From: Mycolicibacterium sediminis
GTDB taxonomy: Bacteria > Actinomycetota > Actinomycetes > Mycobacteriales > Mycobacteriaceae
Direction: 5' to 3'
Assembly (NCBI RefSeq): GCF_010731735.1
Contig: NZ_AP022588.1
Location: forward strand, 4,340,001-4,404,000
Length of the DNA stretch: 64,000 nt
The position numbers and the translations under genes were made by a program. Below, one piece after another: positions 41,390 to 49,494 of this stretch. Within the stretch, counting starts at the first letter, position 1, and the number at the start of each line of letters is the position of its first letter. The notes beneath the pieces are model-generated. The model was not told where the DNA came from. It searched no databases and saw only the letters and a list, made by a program, of their open reading frames with translations.

Positions 41390-42439
41390 ATGAGACTGTC
41401 CACCCGGGTCGGGGCGATCGCCGCGGCAGGCGTGCTCGGACTGACCATGACGGCGTGCGGTGCGGGCGACACCGAGGCCAACAGCAACACCACCCGCATC
41501 GGCGTGACGGTGTACGACATGAGCTCGTTCATCACCGCGGGCAAGGAGGGCATGGACACCTATGCCAAGGCCAACGACATCGAGCTGGTCTGGAACTCCG
41601 CCAACAACGACGTGTCGACCCAGGCCGGCCAGGTCGACTCGCTGATCAATCAGGGCGTCAAGGCGATCATCGTCGTTCCCGTGCAGGCTGATTCGCTGGC
41701 ACCCCAGGTCGCCGCGGCCAAGGAGAAGGGCATTCCGCTGCTCGCCGTGAACGCGGCGCTGGACACCCCGGACCTCGCGGGCAACGTGCAGCCCGACGAC
41801 GTCGCCGCCGGCGAGCAGGAGATGCAGATGATGGCCGACCGCCTGGGCGGACGGGGCAACATCGTGGTCCTGCAGGGACCGCTGGGCGGCTCCGGCGAGA
41901 TCAACCGCGGCAAGGGCATCGACAACGTGCTCGCCAAGTACCCGGACATCAAGGTGCTCGCGAAGGACACGGCCAACTGGAAGCGCGACGAGGCCGTCAA
42001 CAAGATGAAGAACTGGATCTCCAGCTTCGGGCCGCAGATCAACGGCGTCGTCGCCCAGAACGACGACATGGGCCTGGGCGCGCTGCAGGCGCTCAAGGAG
42101 GCCAACCGGACCGACGTGCCGATCGTGGGCATCGACGGCATCGAGGACGGCCTGAACGCCGTCAAGAGCGGTGAGTTCATCGGCACCTCGCTGCAGAACG
42201 GCACCGTCGAGCTGTCGGCCGGCCTGGCCGTGGCCAACGCGCTGGTCAAGGGCGAGAAGGTGAACACCGAGCCGGTGTACGTGATGCCGGCGATCACCAA
42301 GGACAACGTCGACGTCGCGATCCAGCACGTGGTGACCGATCGGCAGAAGTTCCTCGACGGCCTGGTGGACCTGACGAAGAAGAACCTCGAGACCGGCGAC
42401 ATCGCCTACGAGGGCATCCCGGGGCAGAAACAGCCCTGA
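41390..42439 (+). CDS. Polyol-binding lipoprotein, second tandem copy
   Basis: Also 349 residues, aligning without gaps to the preceding protein. Lipobox MTAC, Cys at 23. Differences cluster in the signal peptide, around residues 60-130 and in the C-terminal 20 residues, while long blocks (KDTANWKRDEAVNKMKNWIS, then FGPQINGVVAQNDDMGLGAL) are identical. This looks like a recent duplication with possible change of ligand. Shares the single permease and ATPase with the first copy. A hairpin follows the gene. Confidence 0.9.
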   Translation: MRLSTRVGAIAAAGVLGLTMTACGAGDTEANSNTTRIGVTVYDMSSFITAGKEGMDTYAKANDIELVWNSANNDVSTQAGQVDSLINQGVKAIIVVPVQADSLAPQVAAAKEKGIPLLAVNAALDTPDLAGNVQPDDVAAGEQEMQMMADRLGGRGNIVVLQGPLGGSGEINRGKGIDNVLAKYPDIKVLAKDTANWKRDEAVNKMKNWISSFGPQINGVVAQNDDMGLGALQALKEANRTDVPIVGIDGIEDGLNAVKSGEFIGTSLQNGTVELSAGLAVANALVKGEKVNTEPVYVMPAITKDNVDVAIQHVVTDRQKFLDGLVDLTKKNLETGDIAYEGIPGQKQP

Positions 42440-42473
42440 TCGAGAGTTCCGGCAGGCTCTCGCCGGGGCGACG

Positions 42474-42521
42474 GTGGGCCCCGTGTACGCATTCGATCCA
42501 GGATGTGGACACGGGGCCCAC
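42474..42521 (+). terminator. Terminator of the polyol operon
   Basis: Arms 42474-42486 (gtgggccccgtgt) and 42509-42521 are perfect 13-base complements with a 22-base loop, 34 bases after the last binding-protein stop. GC-rich stem, no T-run. Confidence 0.7.
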
Positions 42522-42590
42522 ACTCGTCTGGCGATGAGTTCCGCCGCCTGCGGCGGTCTACCCGTGCAGAACCCGACGAGAGGATGGACC

Positions 42591-42944
42591 GTGTCCTTCG
42601 AACACGTACTGGCCGTCGTCCCCGTGTCCGACATCGAGGTGTCGGGCGCGTGGTACGAGAAGCTGTTCGGCCGCCCGGCCGACAACAACCCCATGCCACC
42701 GCTCGTCGAGTGGCAGGTGGTCCCCGGTGGCTGGGTGCAGGTGTTCGTCGACGAGCAGCGTGCCGGTCACGGCCTGGTCAACGTCGCCGTCGACGATCTG
42801 GCGGCCCACGTCGACCGGGCCCGCTCCGCCGGCCTGGGGGTCGGCGACGTCGAGGACGTGAACAAGGGCGTCCAGTTGGCGACGCTCACCGACCCGGACG
42901 GCAACCTCGTCCGCATGATCGGCGGCTTCCGCGTCGAGTACTGA
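42591..42944 (+). CDS. VOC-family (glyoxalase-like) protein
   Basis: A 117-residue single vicinal-oxygen-chelate domain: FEHVLAVVPVSDIEVSGAWYEKLFG at the start, HGLVNVAVDDLAAHV in the middle and ATLTDPDGNLVRMIGGF at the end. The usual first metal His and the final Glu are not both obvious, so enzymatic activity is uncertain. The GTG at 42591, with gagagg upstream, was preferred because the longer frame would run through the terminator hairpin. Monocistronic, convergent with the ATPase operon. Confidence 0.82.
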   Translation: MSFEHVLAVVPVSDIEVSGAWYEKLFGRPADNNPMPPLVEWQVVPGGWVQVFVDEQRAGHGLVNVAVDDLAAHVDRARSAGLGVGDVEDVNKGVQLATLTDPDGNLVRMIGGFRVEY

Positions 42945-42956
42945 CGCCTCTGCTGC

Positions 42957-43016
42957 CGAGTGTGCGGGTCGATACACCCGATTCCGCAGAATCCGTGTCT
43001 CGAGCCCGCACTCGCG
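42957..43016. terminator. Imperfect hairpin between convergent genes
   Basis: cgagtgtgcgggtcg at the left and cgagcccgcactcg at the right can pair with one or two bulged bases, filling the 73-base gap between the VOC gene and the ATPase gene. It could end transcription from both sides. Confidence 0.45.
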
Positions 43017-43017
43017 G

Positions 43018-46000
43018 TCAGGTGCGCGGCCGCAACGGCCGACGCGCGAGCTCCAGCACCTCCTCGGTGGTGAGGGGACTGTGCGGGTGATGGGAGAGGC
43101 ACCACGGCGTCGTGATCTTGTGGAACGCGCTGCCCTCCAGCGCCGCATAGAAGTTGCCCGCTCGCAGCCTGCTGATGTCGGACACGTAGCCGCCCTTGAC
43201 GCGGGCGAACTCCTTCGCGATGGCGATCTGATTCGGGGAGTTCAACAGCCCGTAGAACTGCGTCGCCGCGTTGCCCGGGATGTTGTTGTGCAGGCCCCGG
43301 GGGGACTGCGTCGCGAACACCAGGCCCAGGCCGTACTTGCGCGCCTGCGACGACAGCGCCAGCGTGCTCTGCAGCGACACGACGCTGCGACCGGACGGGG
43401 CGAAGTTCTGCGCCTCGTCCATGACGAGGAGACCGCCCAGCGGTCGGTCGCCGGCGGGGTTGCGCTTGATCCACGCGAACATCGCCATCTGCAGCTGGCT
43501 GACGAATCCGGCCTTCTGCTGGTCGTTCTGGAGCCCCACCATGCTGATGACCGAGACCCGGGCCCGGTAGCCAGGGGACGGCGTCATGAGCGCCCCCGGA
43601 TCCGCCGACGCGCCGCGGCCACCGAACATCGGGTCGTTGACCATGGCGGCGCGCAGATTCTGGCTGAGCTCACCGGCCCGGTCCCTGGCGTTGCTGATCA
43701 CGCTGACGCCGTCGGGCAGGTCTGCGAGCGCGGCGAGGAAGCCGGGCAGCGTGGGCGACGGCTGCCGCCCGTACCACTGCAGCGCCTCGCGGAGCACCGC
43801 ACGTGACTGGTTCGCCTTCGGCGTCTTGCCGGCGATCATGGCGTGCGACTCCATTGCGGCGAAGGCGAATTCGACGGCCTCGTGGTACTCGTCGGGGTCG
43901 TCGGCCACGCTCGCGAAGTCGGGGAGCGGTCGGAACGACAGCGGCCTGCCACCACCGCGACCGGGGGTCCACACCACGACCTCGGTGTTGGTCAGGTAGT
44001 CCTCGGCGCGCGCGGTGTCGGCCGACCGCCAGCCGCTCGGCTTCTCCGGCCACGGCAGTCCGAGTCGTGCCAGATCGTTGTTGACGTCCAACACGATCGA
44101 CGACACACCACGCAGGGCGCATTCCTCGACCAGCCGCCGGATGAGGACCGTCTTGCCCGAACCCGAACCGGCGAAGATGGCGGTGTGCTTGCGGAGCGCG
44201 AGCAGGTCGACGTTCAGGCGCTCACCCGATGCGTCGTCCACGCCGAGCGGGATGGCGGTGGGGGAGACGTCCTCAGGGCCGTCGTCGCCCGAGTCGTCCC
44301 GCTCGTCCTCCTCCTCGATGTCCTCCACCGGAGTATCCGGGGCCTTGGGCGGCGGAGGACCGGCGACGTCGCCGAGTGCGTCGCGCAGGAACGCCAAGCC
44401 GTGCGCGGGCCTTCGCGCCTGCAGCCAGGCCGGCAGGTCCGGGTGGTTGTCGGCGATCAGGTCCCGCAGAGCCGACAGCGTCCGGAGGTCGTCGTCGGTG
44501 AGGGTGAGCGTCCGGCCACCGGCCTGCTCGAAGTCCGCGAGCAGCGCGGAGGTCTTCGCACCGGTCGGCCACGGGATGTTGCGCAGGAGGAACAGCTTGC
44601 GCTTGTCGACGTTCGTCCCGAAGCCCGCGGCGGAGTACGCGTTCTTGATGCGGCTCTGCGTGGCAACGGCGTTGGTGCTGGCGATGGCGCGGAAGCCCCA
44701 GTGCCGTTCGTCGTCGCCGCCGGCGTCGAGGCTTTGCCGCAGCCTGCCGTGCAGGTGGGCCTGGCGGGTCGGTGGCGGCGGATCGAGCCGGAACGTCTGC
44801 TCGGCGTCGCCCCGTTCGGTGATCCACGCGTCGAGTGCGGCCGACAGCAGGACGGGCACGGTGGTGTCCTCGCCCTCGGGATCGAGCGCCGCGGCTCCCA
44901 CGGCGCGCCGCCGGTAGTCGGCGAATCTGCGGTCCAGTTCGGTGCTGTCCCCGGGGACGTCCTCGCCCCGGCCTGAGCGCTCGTAGGGGTCGTCCGTCGC
45001 GGACGAGCGAAGCTGCGCCAGCTCCTCGACGACGCCGCGGTCCAGGCACGCGCGGACGTGAGTGTCGGCCCGCTTGAGCAACATTCGCGGGGTGTAGTCC
45101 GGCGCGTCGTCGAACGCCGACGGGAGGATGGGCCAACTCGGGTACGGCGGGTCGAATTCGACGGCGCGGTAGCTGGCCGTGAACCGTCGCTCGAGGATCG
45201 CGCGCCCGACGTCGGCGCTGGGGAGGCCCTGCAGCTTCGTCGCCTCCCGGAACCTGTCGGCAACCGTGTCGGTGGCGCGGTGCCGGATGGCTTCCCAGGC
45301 CGTGGGCAGGCACGCGACGACGGCGGCGGTCCGTCGCATGTTCTGGCGGATCGACATCAGCCCGTGCGCAACGTGTTCGACGTCGCTGTTGCTGGTGGTG
45401 CCATCCGCGCGGGTGGAGTCGATCCGGTCCGCGCCCTGCGCGAGGAGCGTGTCGATCTGGTCGATCGCCAGCACCGCCGGACCGGCCAGCGAGACCAGCC
45501 ACGAGATGTCGCGGACGAGTTCCTGTGCGGACAGCGTCGACACGCCGATCGACCAGAACCTGCGTCCCGAGTCGTCCACGTCCTCGGCGTTGTTGAGGTA
45601 GGCCTGTCCGACGTCCTGGACGTCGAAGTCCATGGCTGCGGACAGCACCAGCGCGCGCAGCGTGTGTCGCGTCTGCCCGACCGTCGCCGGATCGGCGGTG
45701 CGCAGGGCATTGATGAAGCGGCTCAGGACTTCCGGGGTCAACGGGTCGTCGCCGATGATCGCCTTGCGGTCCACCCGGGAGACCGGCGCCACCGAGCACA
45801 GCTGGTACAGCAGTTCCTTGAGTTGGGTCTCGCGGCCCTCGGCGGGACGGTTCAGGCTGCGCAGGATGCTGCTGCGCGCGGATTCCCAGAAGCTCGTGGC
45901 GTCGAGCAGCTCGACGACGAAGAAGAACCCGCCTGCGGCCTGGACGCGCTCCCGCACCTGGCCGAGCAGATGGGTCTTGCCGGAACCCGCGGGCCCCTGC

Positions 46001-46188
46001 ACGACGACGCCCAGCGGGCTGGACTGCGGTTCGCGGCCAGCATCGGCAAACGCCGACATGACCTCGTCGAGGGCCCTGTCGTTGAATCCCGGCACGTGCA
46101 GTGCGCCCTGGGAGTGCCACAGGTCGTCTGCCGTGGGTGCCCACGACAGACGCAGCGAGCTGAGAGCTTCCCTCTCCAACGGTTCCAT
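43018..46188 (-). CDS. Double-ATPase protein: AAA domain plus HerA/DUF87-like domain
   Basis: A 1056-residue cytoplasmic protein with two ATPase modules. Residues 55-330 are an ORC/AAA-like ATPase: Walker A GPAGSGKT (65-72) and Walker B AVLAIDQIDTLL (238-249). Residues 400-610 are a helical middle part. An acidic linker (622-640, EDIEEEDERDD) leads to a HerA/FtsK-like module: Walker A AGSGSGKT (673-680), Walker B LLVMDEAQNF (920-929) and sensor FATQSPRGLHNNIPGN (958-973). HerA-like pumps translocate along double-stranded DNA and often work with nucleases. The ATG shares one base with the preceding stop (TGATG). Last gene of a coupled operon with a nuclease. No named defence family recognised. 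Confidence 0.85.
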   Translation of the reverse strand: MEPLEREALSSLRLSWAPTADDLWHSQGALHVPGFNDRALDEVMSAFADAGREPQSSPLGVVVQGPAGSGKTHLLGQVRERVQAAGGFFFVVELLDATSFWESARSSILRSLNRPAEGRETQLKELLYQLCSVAPVSRVDRKAIIGDDPLTPEVLSRFINALRTADPATVGQTRHTLRALVLSAAMDFDVQDVGQAYLNNAEDVDDSGRRFWSIGVSTLSAQELVRDISWLVSLAGPAVLAIDQIDTLLAQGADRIDSTRADGTTSNSDVEHVAHGLMSIRQNMRRTAAVVACLPTAWEAIRHRATDTVADRFREATKLQGLPSADVGRAILERRFTASYRAVEFDPPYPSWPILPSAFDDAPDYTPRMLLKRADTHVRACLDRGVVEELAQLRSSATDDPYERSGRGEDVPGDSTELDRRFADYRRRAVGAAALDPEGEDTTVPVLLSAALDAWITERGDAEQTFRLDPPPPTRQAHLHGRLRQSLDAGGDDERHWGFRAIASTNAVATQSRIKNAYSAAGFGTNVDKRKLFLLRNIPWPTGAKTSALLADFEQAGGRTLTLTDDDLRTLSALRDLIADNHPDLPAWLQARRPAHGLAFLRDALGDVAGPPPPKAPDTPVEDIEEEDERDDSGDDGPEDVSPTAIPLGVDDASGERLNVDLLALRKHTAIFAGSGSGKTVLIRRLVEECALRGVSSIVLDVNNDLARLGLPWPEKPSGWRSADTARAEDYLTNTEVVVWTPGRGGGRPLSFRPLPDFASVADDPDEYHEAVEFAFAAMESHAMIAGKTPKANQSRAVLREALQWYGRQPSPTLPGFLAALADLPDGVSVISNARDRAGELSQNLRAAMVNDPMFGGRGASADPGALMTPSPGYRARVSVISMVGLQNDQQKAGFVSQLQMAMFAWIKRNPAGDRPLGGLLVMDEAQNFAPSGRSVVSLQSTLALSSQARKYGLGLVFATQSPRGLHNNIPGNAATQFYGLLNSPNQIAIAKEFARVKGGYVSDISRLRAGNFYAALEGSAFHKITTPWCLSHHPHSPLTTEEVLELARRPLRPRT

Positions 46189-46880
46189 CAGTCCTCGATC
46201 GCGATCGCGTGCTTGGGTTGGTCGCCGATGGAGATCGCGGCGGCATGGTCCTCCGCGCTCAGCGTCTTCTGGTTGGCCTCGGGCACCAGGCTGACCCCGG
46301 GGATGCGGTACATCCGGGAGAGCGTGGCGTCGAGGTCGTGCCTGGCGACGTCGGCCAGTTCTCGCCGCAGGCGCACCAGGTCGACCCAGCCGCCGGGGCG
46401 GGTCACCAGCGTGGCGTAGGCGGCCCGGACCCTCGCCTCGACGTCGCCTGCGGGCGCATCGGGCTGGTCGCGCCGGTTCACGGCGTCGTCGGAGTTCGGG
46501 CCGGTGGTCTGCACGACGGGGTCCTCGTCCGGCGGGCCGAAGACGTCGCTGATCGGGAGGTCGTGGCGATCGACGTAGCGGCGCAACGCCTTGAGCACGG
46601 TGTACAGGGCCTTGCCCTGGCCCGACGGCCGATCCGGCGTGTCGGCGCCGATGATCGCCGCACACGTCACCCACCCGGCGTCCGTCAGCTCGAGCAGCAT
46701 GGCGGGCCTCTCCACGGTCACCTCGAGGAGGCCGCGGCGGACCAGTTCGTCGCGGTTGGGCTTGTCCAGCTTGGGTCCGAGTTCGGCCAGCTCGGGGTTG
46801 CGGACGGCCCGCGCTTCGGCCATCAGAACCAGCAACACCGCCTGTTGGGTGCCGGTCAGTTCGTCCGGGGGCACGCTCAC
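46188..46880 (-). CDS. Winged-helix-like protein of the nuclease/ATPase operon
   Basis: A 230-residue protein of unknown function. Residues 8-75 look like a winged helix (LTGTQQAVLLVLMAEARAV, then DELVRRGLLEVTVERPAMLLELTDAGW). A Pro/Asp-rich linker follows, then a second helical block (GGWVDLVRLRRELADVARHDLDATLSRM). It may be a DNA-binding adaptor or regulator for the ATPase. GTG start at 46880 overlaps the nuclease stop as GTGA; its stop overlaps the ATPase start. The constant overlaps suggest fixed stoichiometry. Confidence 0.7.
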   Translation of the reverse strand: MSVPPDELTGTQQAVLLVLMAEARAVRNPELAELGPKLDKPNRDELVRRGLLEVTVERPAMLLELTDAGWVTCAAIIGADTPDRPSGQGKALYTVLKALRRYVDRHDLPISDVFGPPDEDPVVQTTGPNSDDAVNRRDQPDAPAGDVEARVRAAYATLVTRPGGWVDLVRLRRELADVARHDLDATLSRMYRIPGVSLVPEANQKTLSAEDHAAAISIGDQPKHAIAIED

Positions 46881-47929
46881 CGCAGGTTCCCTTCGTCGAT
46901 TCTCTTCCTGGATAGCAGGCGTTCGATGTCCGCGATCACCCGCACGGGGTCGTCGGCGATGTCGTCGTTGGTGAATCGCAGGACCGCGTAGCCGTCGAGC
47001 ACCAGGCCGTTGTCGCGCCGTCTGTCCGCCGCGTACTTGAGACTGCCACGATGATCCGGTCCGTCGATCTCCACGGCGCATCGCTCGGCGGGCCACATCA
47101 GGTCGACGCGGATCGGGGGAGCCAGCGAGTGACTCGCATACACCTGGTTCCACCTGCGGCCGACCGCCCAGTCGCACTGGGCGAGTCGCCGCTCCAGGGC
47201 CTGTTCGGCCTCGCTCGCGGGGTGCGGCATCCCGGCGACCGGTGGGTACTCGAGCGTCCTCGCGACGGTGGGTGCCGCCGGTCTCATCGCGCCGACGTAG
47301 GGCGGGACCGCCAGCGACCAGGTCGGGTACCGGTCGACGCCGGGCAGGGCGCCCGGCACGAGCCAGACCCCGATCGCCGCGTGGCCGACGAGCCACTCGA
47401 GCGCCAGGGCGATCTGGACGTCGTCGTCCACGGGGTCGGTGGGAGCGACCACGAGGATGACGCCGTCGCGCCCGTACCCGTCCGCGATGATCCGCGTAAG
47501 CCCGTCCGCCCGAGCCTCTCGCGGCAGGCGGCGGTCGGGAGTCCTCCCGGTCAGTGCCGCCTCGGCGACGTCGGCGAGGAACGGCCCGAAGTGGGCGCTC
47601 GACCCGGCGTGCCGATGGGCCAGTTCGCGGGCGACGCGACGGTCGAAGTCGCCGCCATGGGTGATCCCCTCGGCGCCGGGCAGCCAGGTGGGGAACAGGT
47701 CCAGCGCCACGGCCTCCATGCGGTCCAGGACGTCGTCGACGACGTCCTGCGCCGTGTGCCGGTCGGGAGCCGGGTCGTATCGCAGGGTCACGGGCACGCC
47801 GTCGGGCAGCGGATCGAGGGCCACCGCGAGTTGCTGGTCGGTCAGACCGGCGAGCCTGATCACCCGCCTGGTGGGCAGGTGGGTCGGAATCGGGGCGTCG
47901 CTCCCCGTCAGCGCGCGCTCACGGCGCAT
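46877..47929 (-). CDS. DUF559/Vsr-like nuclease of the ATPase operon
   Basis: A 350-residue protein. The C-terminal 110 residues carry a PD-(D/E)xK-type core as in DUF559/Vsr-like nucleases: SEAEQALERRL (Glu240), PIRVDLMWP (Asp276), CAVEIDGPDH (Glu287, Asp289, His293), then RRRDNGLVLDGYAVLRFTNDDI. The N-terminal 230 residues have no recognised domain; they contain two short blocks (VILVVAPTDPVDDDVQIALALEWL). A single-strand or mismatch nuclease activity is plausible. Its ATG overlaps the end of the lipoprotein gene by 11 bases. Confidence 0.8.
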   Translation of the reverse strand: MRRERALTGSDAPIPTHLPTRRVIRLAGLTDQQLAVALDPLPDGVPVTLRYDPAPDRHTAQDVVDDVLDRMEAVALDLFPTWLPGAEGITHGGDFDRRVARELAHRHAGSSAHFGPFLADVAEAALTGRTPDRRLPREARADGLTRIIADGYGRDGVILVVAPTDPVDDDVQIALALEWLVGHAAIGVWLVPGALPGVDRYPTWSLAVPPYVGAMRPAAPTVARTLEYPPVAGMPHPASEAEQALERRLAQCDWAVGRRWNQVYASHSLAPPIRVDLMWPAERCAVEIDGPDHRGSLKYAADRRRDNGLVLDGYAVLRFTNDDIADDPVRVIADIERLLSRKRIDEGNLR

Positions 47930-48515
47930 CGGCGGGCACGTCGACGTACTGCCACGTGAACGCCTCCGGCGAGAACGTGAAGCCGCGGGTCGTCTTGTCC
48001 GACATGCACGACACACCCGACTCCTCCTGCACGTTGCAGCGGAAGCCGGCGACCGAGAGCACCCGGTTGAACGGCAGCACGACGGGCGTCCCGTCGGGGC
48101 GCGCGAAGGCGGGTCCCGGCACCGCGCTGAACCGCGGCTCACCCTCCTTGGGGACCTCGATGACGTTAGGGGTCGAGGCCTCGCCGTCCGTGCCCGGCAC
48201 GGTCGACGGGGCACCGGTGATCCCGAGCGCCGACTGGCTCGCCGTCTGGCAGCCCGCCGTCACCCGCGGCACGATCGCGCACCGCCACCGGCCGCTCGGA
48301 CTGGTGAAGTAGTAGGCGGTGGTGCCGTCGGCCTGCGCCGCGGCGTAGTCGAAGTTGTTCACCAGGTGGACCAGGCTCGGTTGCGGCGGCGGGGGCGCCG
48401 GCGTGGTGCTGGTACTGGTGGCCGGTGGCTTCTCACCGGTGTCGACCACCGGACCGGAACATCCCAGACAGAGCAGAGTGGCGGCAACCGTCGCAACGCG
48501 TGTGTAGGCACCCAT
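47919..48515 (-). CDS. Putative lipoprotein heading the nuclease/ATPase operon
   Basis: A 198-residue exported protein. The signal peptide GAYTRVATVAATLLCLGC ends in an atypical lipobox (CLGC, Cys21). A Thr/Pro linker precedes a domain with paired cysteines (WRCAIVPRVTAGCQ and FRCNVQEESGVSC), typical of small actinobacterial extracytoplasmic domains of unknown role. ATG 48515 chosen at the signal peptide; an upstream ATG would give a non-signal extension. Overlap with the nuclease gene suggests co-translation, but a functional link between a surface lipoprotein and a DNA enzyme is unclear. Confidence 0.75.
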   Translation of the reverse strand: MGAYTRVATVAATLLCLGCSGPVVDTGEKPPATSTSTTPAPPPPQPSLVHLVNNFDYAAAQADGTTAYYFTSPSGRWRCAIVPRVTAGCQTASQSALGITGAPSTVPGTDGEASTPNVIEVPKEGEPRFSAVPGPAFARPDGTPVVLPFNRVLSVAGFRCNVQEESGVSCMSDKTTRGFTFSPEAFTWQYVDVPADAP

Positions 48516-48562
48516 CGTGCGGTCAAGCCTGCCGGAAGCACCTGTGGACCGCGCACCCGGAC

Positions 48563-49108
48563 CTATCGAAGCGCGTCGTGTCCGCGCGATCGGGAGTCCG
48601 ATCCGCCGGCCGTCACGTCGTCGTCGAACCGTCCCCGCAACCACGGCCACACCGCAGCGATCTCGCGCACGAACACCTGCGCGCCTCGCCGTCCGACGCC
48701 TGCGAACTTCATCACCTCGTCGACGAGTCGAGCGGGGTCCTGGCCTGATCGCACGCCGAGGTTGCGCAGATCGCCGTCGTACTCGTCCTGGACTCGCCTC
48801 GCGACGTCACACAGATCGGCGGCCGAGCCGTCGTCCTCGGGCGCACATCCCGCACGATTCAGCACCGACACCGCCCGGTCTCGGTCTCCGGTGAGGACTG
48901 CGCGCGGTGACCGGAAGCCGGCCCGAAACAGCGAGCGTGCGGCGCGTGCGGCGACGTCCGCGCCGACCGGCTTGCCGACGAGCATGGCCAGGACCAGAAG
49001 TCGGAAGAGCGGCGCCGGCCTGTCCCTCAGGCGGACGCCGGCCTCCTCGGAGAAGGTCCGGCCCGCCTCCCCGAAGCGCCGTCGCGCGGAATGTCTCGAG
49101 TCACTCAT
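48563..49108 (-). CDS. HhH-GPD-like protein, short paralogue
   Basis: A 181-residue protein related to the endonuclease III-like protein at 50254. The segments PLFRLLVLAMLVGKPVGADVAARAA and VQDEYDGDLRNL align with it, and a hairpin-like FAGVGRRGAQVFVREI corresponds to the helix-hairpin-helix. There is no iron-sulphur cluster motif. The catalytic Lys of bifunctional glycosylases is not clear (VGRRGA in place of VGRKTA). Function uncertain; it may bind DNA without lyase activity. ATG 49108. Confidence 0.7.
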   Translation of the reverse strand: MSDSRHSARRRFGEAGRTFSEEAGVRLRDRPAPLFRLLVLAMLVGKPVGADVAARAARSLFRAGFRSPRAVLTGDRDRAVSVLNRAGCAPEDDGSAADLCDVARRVQDEYDGDLRNLGVRSGQDPARLVDEVMKFAGVGRRGAQVFVREIAAVWPWLRGRFDDDVTAGGSDSRSRGHDALR

Positions 49109-49150
49109 CCCCTGTCGGCTACCCCCGTCCCGCGTACCGAAACGGGTCGG

Positions 49151-49483
49151 CTACTTGGGCGGGAGGGCCTTCGCGCACTGCACTCCGCGTGTCACCCACG
49201 CGCTGAGCAGGCGGGTCGTGCGTACCCCGTCGTCGCCGACGAGCAACCACCCCCGCGTCCGGCGGCCGGCCATCGTCATCTGCGTGACGTGCTCCCGGGA
49301 CAGCAGTTCCTCGGCGTCGGCGGGCGGGACGCGGACCATCAGCCCGCCCCGTCCGCTGGCCGCGACGGCCATGTGCCCGGCGACCAGGAAGGCCAGCCCC
49401 CCGAACATCCGCTTCTCCTCGACGCCGCGCTCGGTGGCGAGCAGCTCCCGGATGCGGTTGGCCAGGTCCTCGTCGTACGCCAC
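49151..49483 (-). CDS. TfoX N-terminal domain protein
   Basis: A 110-residue protein with the TfoX_N pattern: AYDEDLANRIRELLATERGVEEKRMFGGLAFLVAGHMAV. In Haemophilus TfoX activates competence; single-domain relatives in actinobacteria have no established role. The GTG at 49483 was chosen to begin with the conserved AYDEDL; a TTG two codons upstream is possible. Same strand as the flanking HhH and DUF72 genes. Confidence 0.82.
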   Translation of the reverse strand: MAYDEDLANRIRELLATERGVEEKRMFGGLAFLVAGHMAVAASGRGGLMVRVPPADAEELLSREHVTQMTMAGRRTRGWLLVGDDGVRTTRLLSAWVTRGVQCAKALPPK

Positions 49484-49494
49484 GATCAAGCATG

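Noticed and set aside
30104..42439. Identification with the M. smegmatis erythritol/threitol cluster that uses DhaK-type kinases
   Set aside because: This locus has an FGGY kinase and no DhaK or RpiB homologue, so the pathway is related but not the same.
40165..42694. Two frames of about 400 codons opposite the binding-protein genes
   Set aside because: The two frames resemble each other only because the genes on the other strand are duplicates.
46189..46674. Longer start for the double-ATPase gene, adding about 160 codons
   Set aside because: The extra part is arginine-rich, without conserved sequence, and lies over the winged-helix gene; the TGATG overlap at 46188 is the better start.
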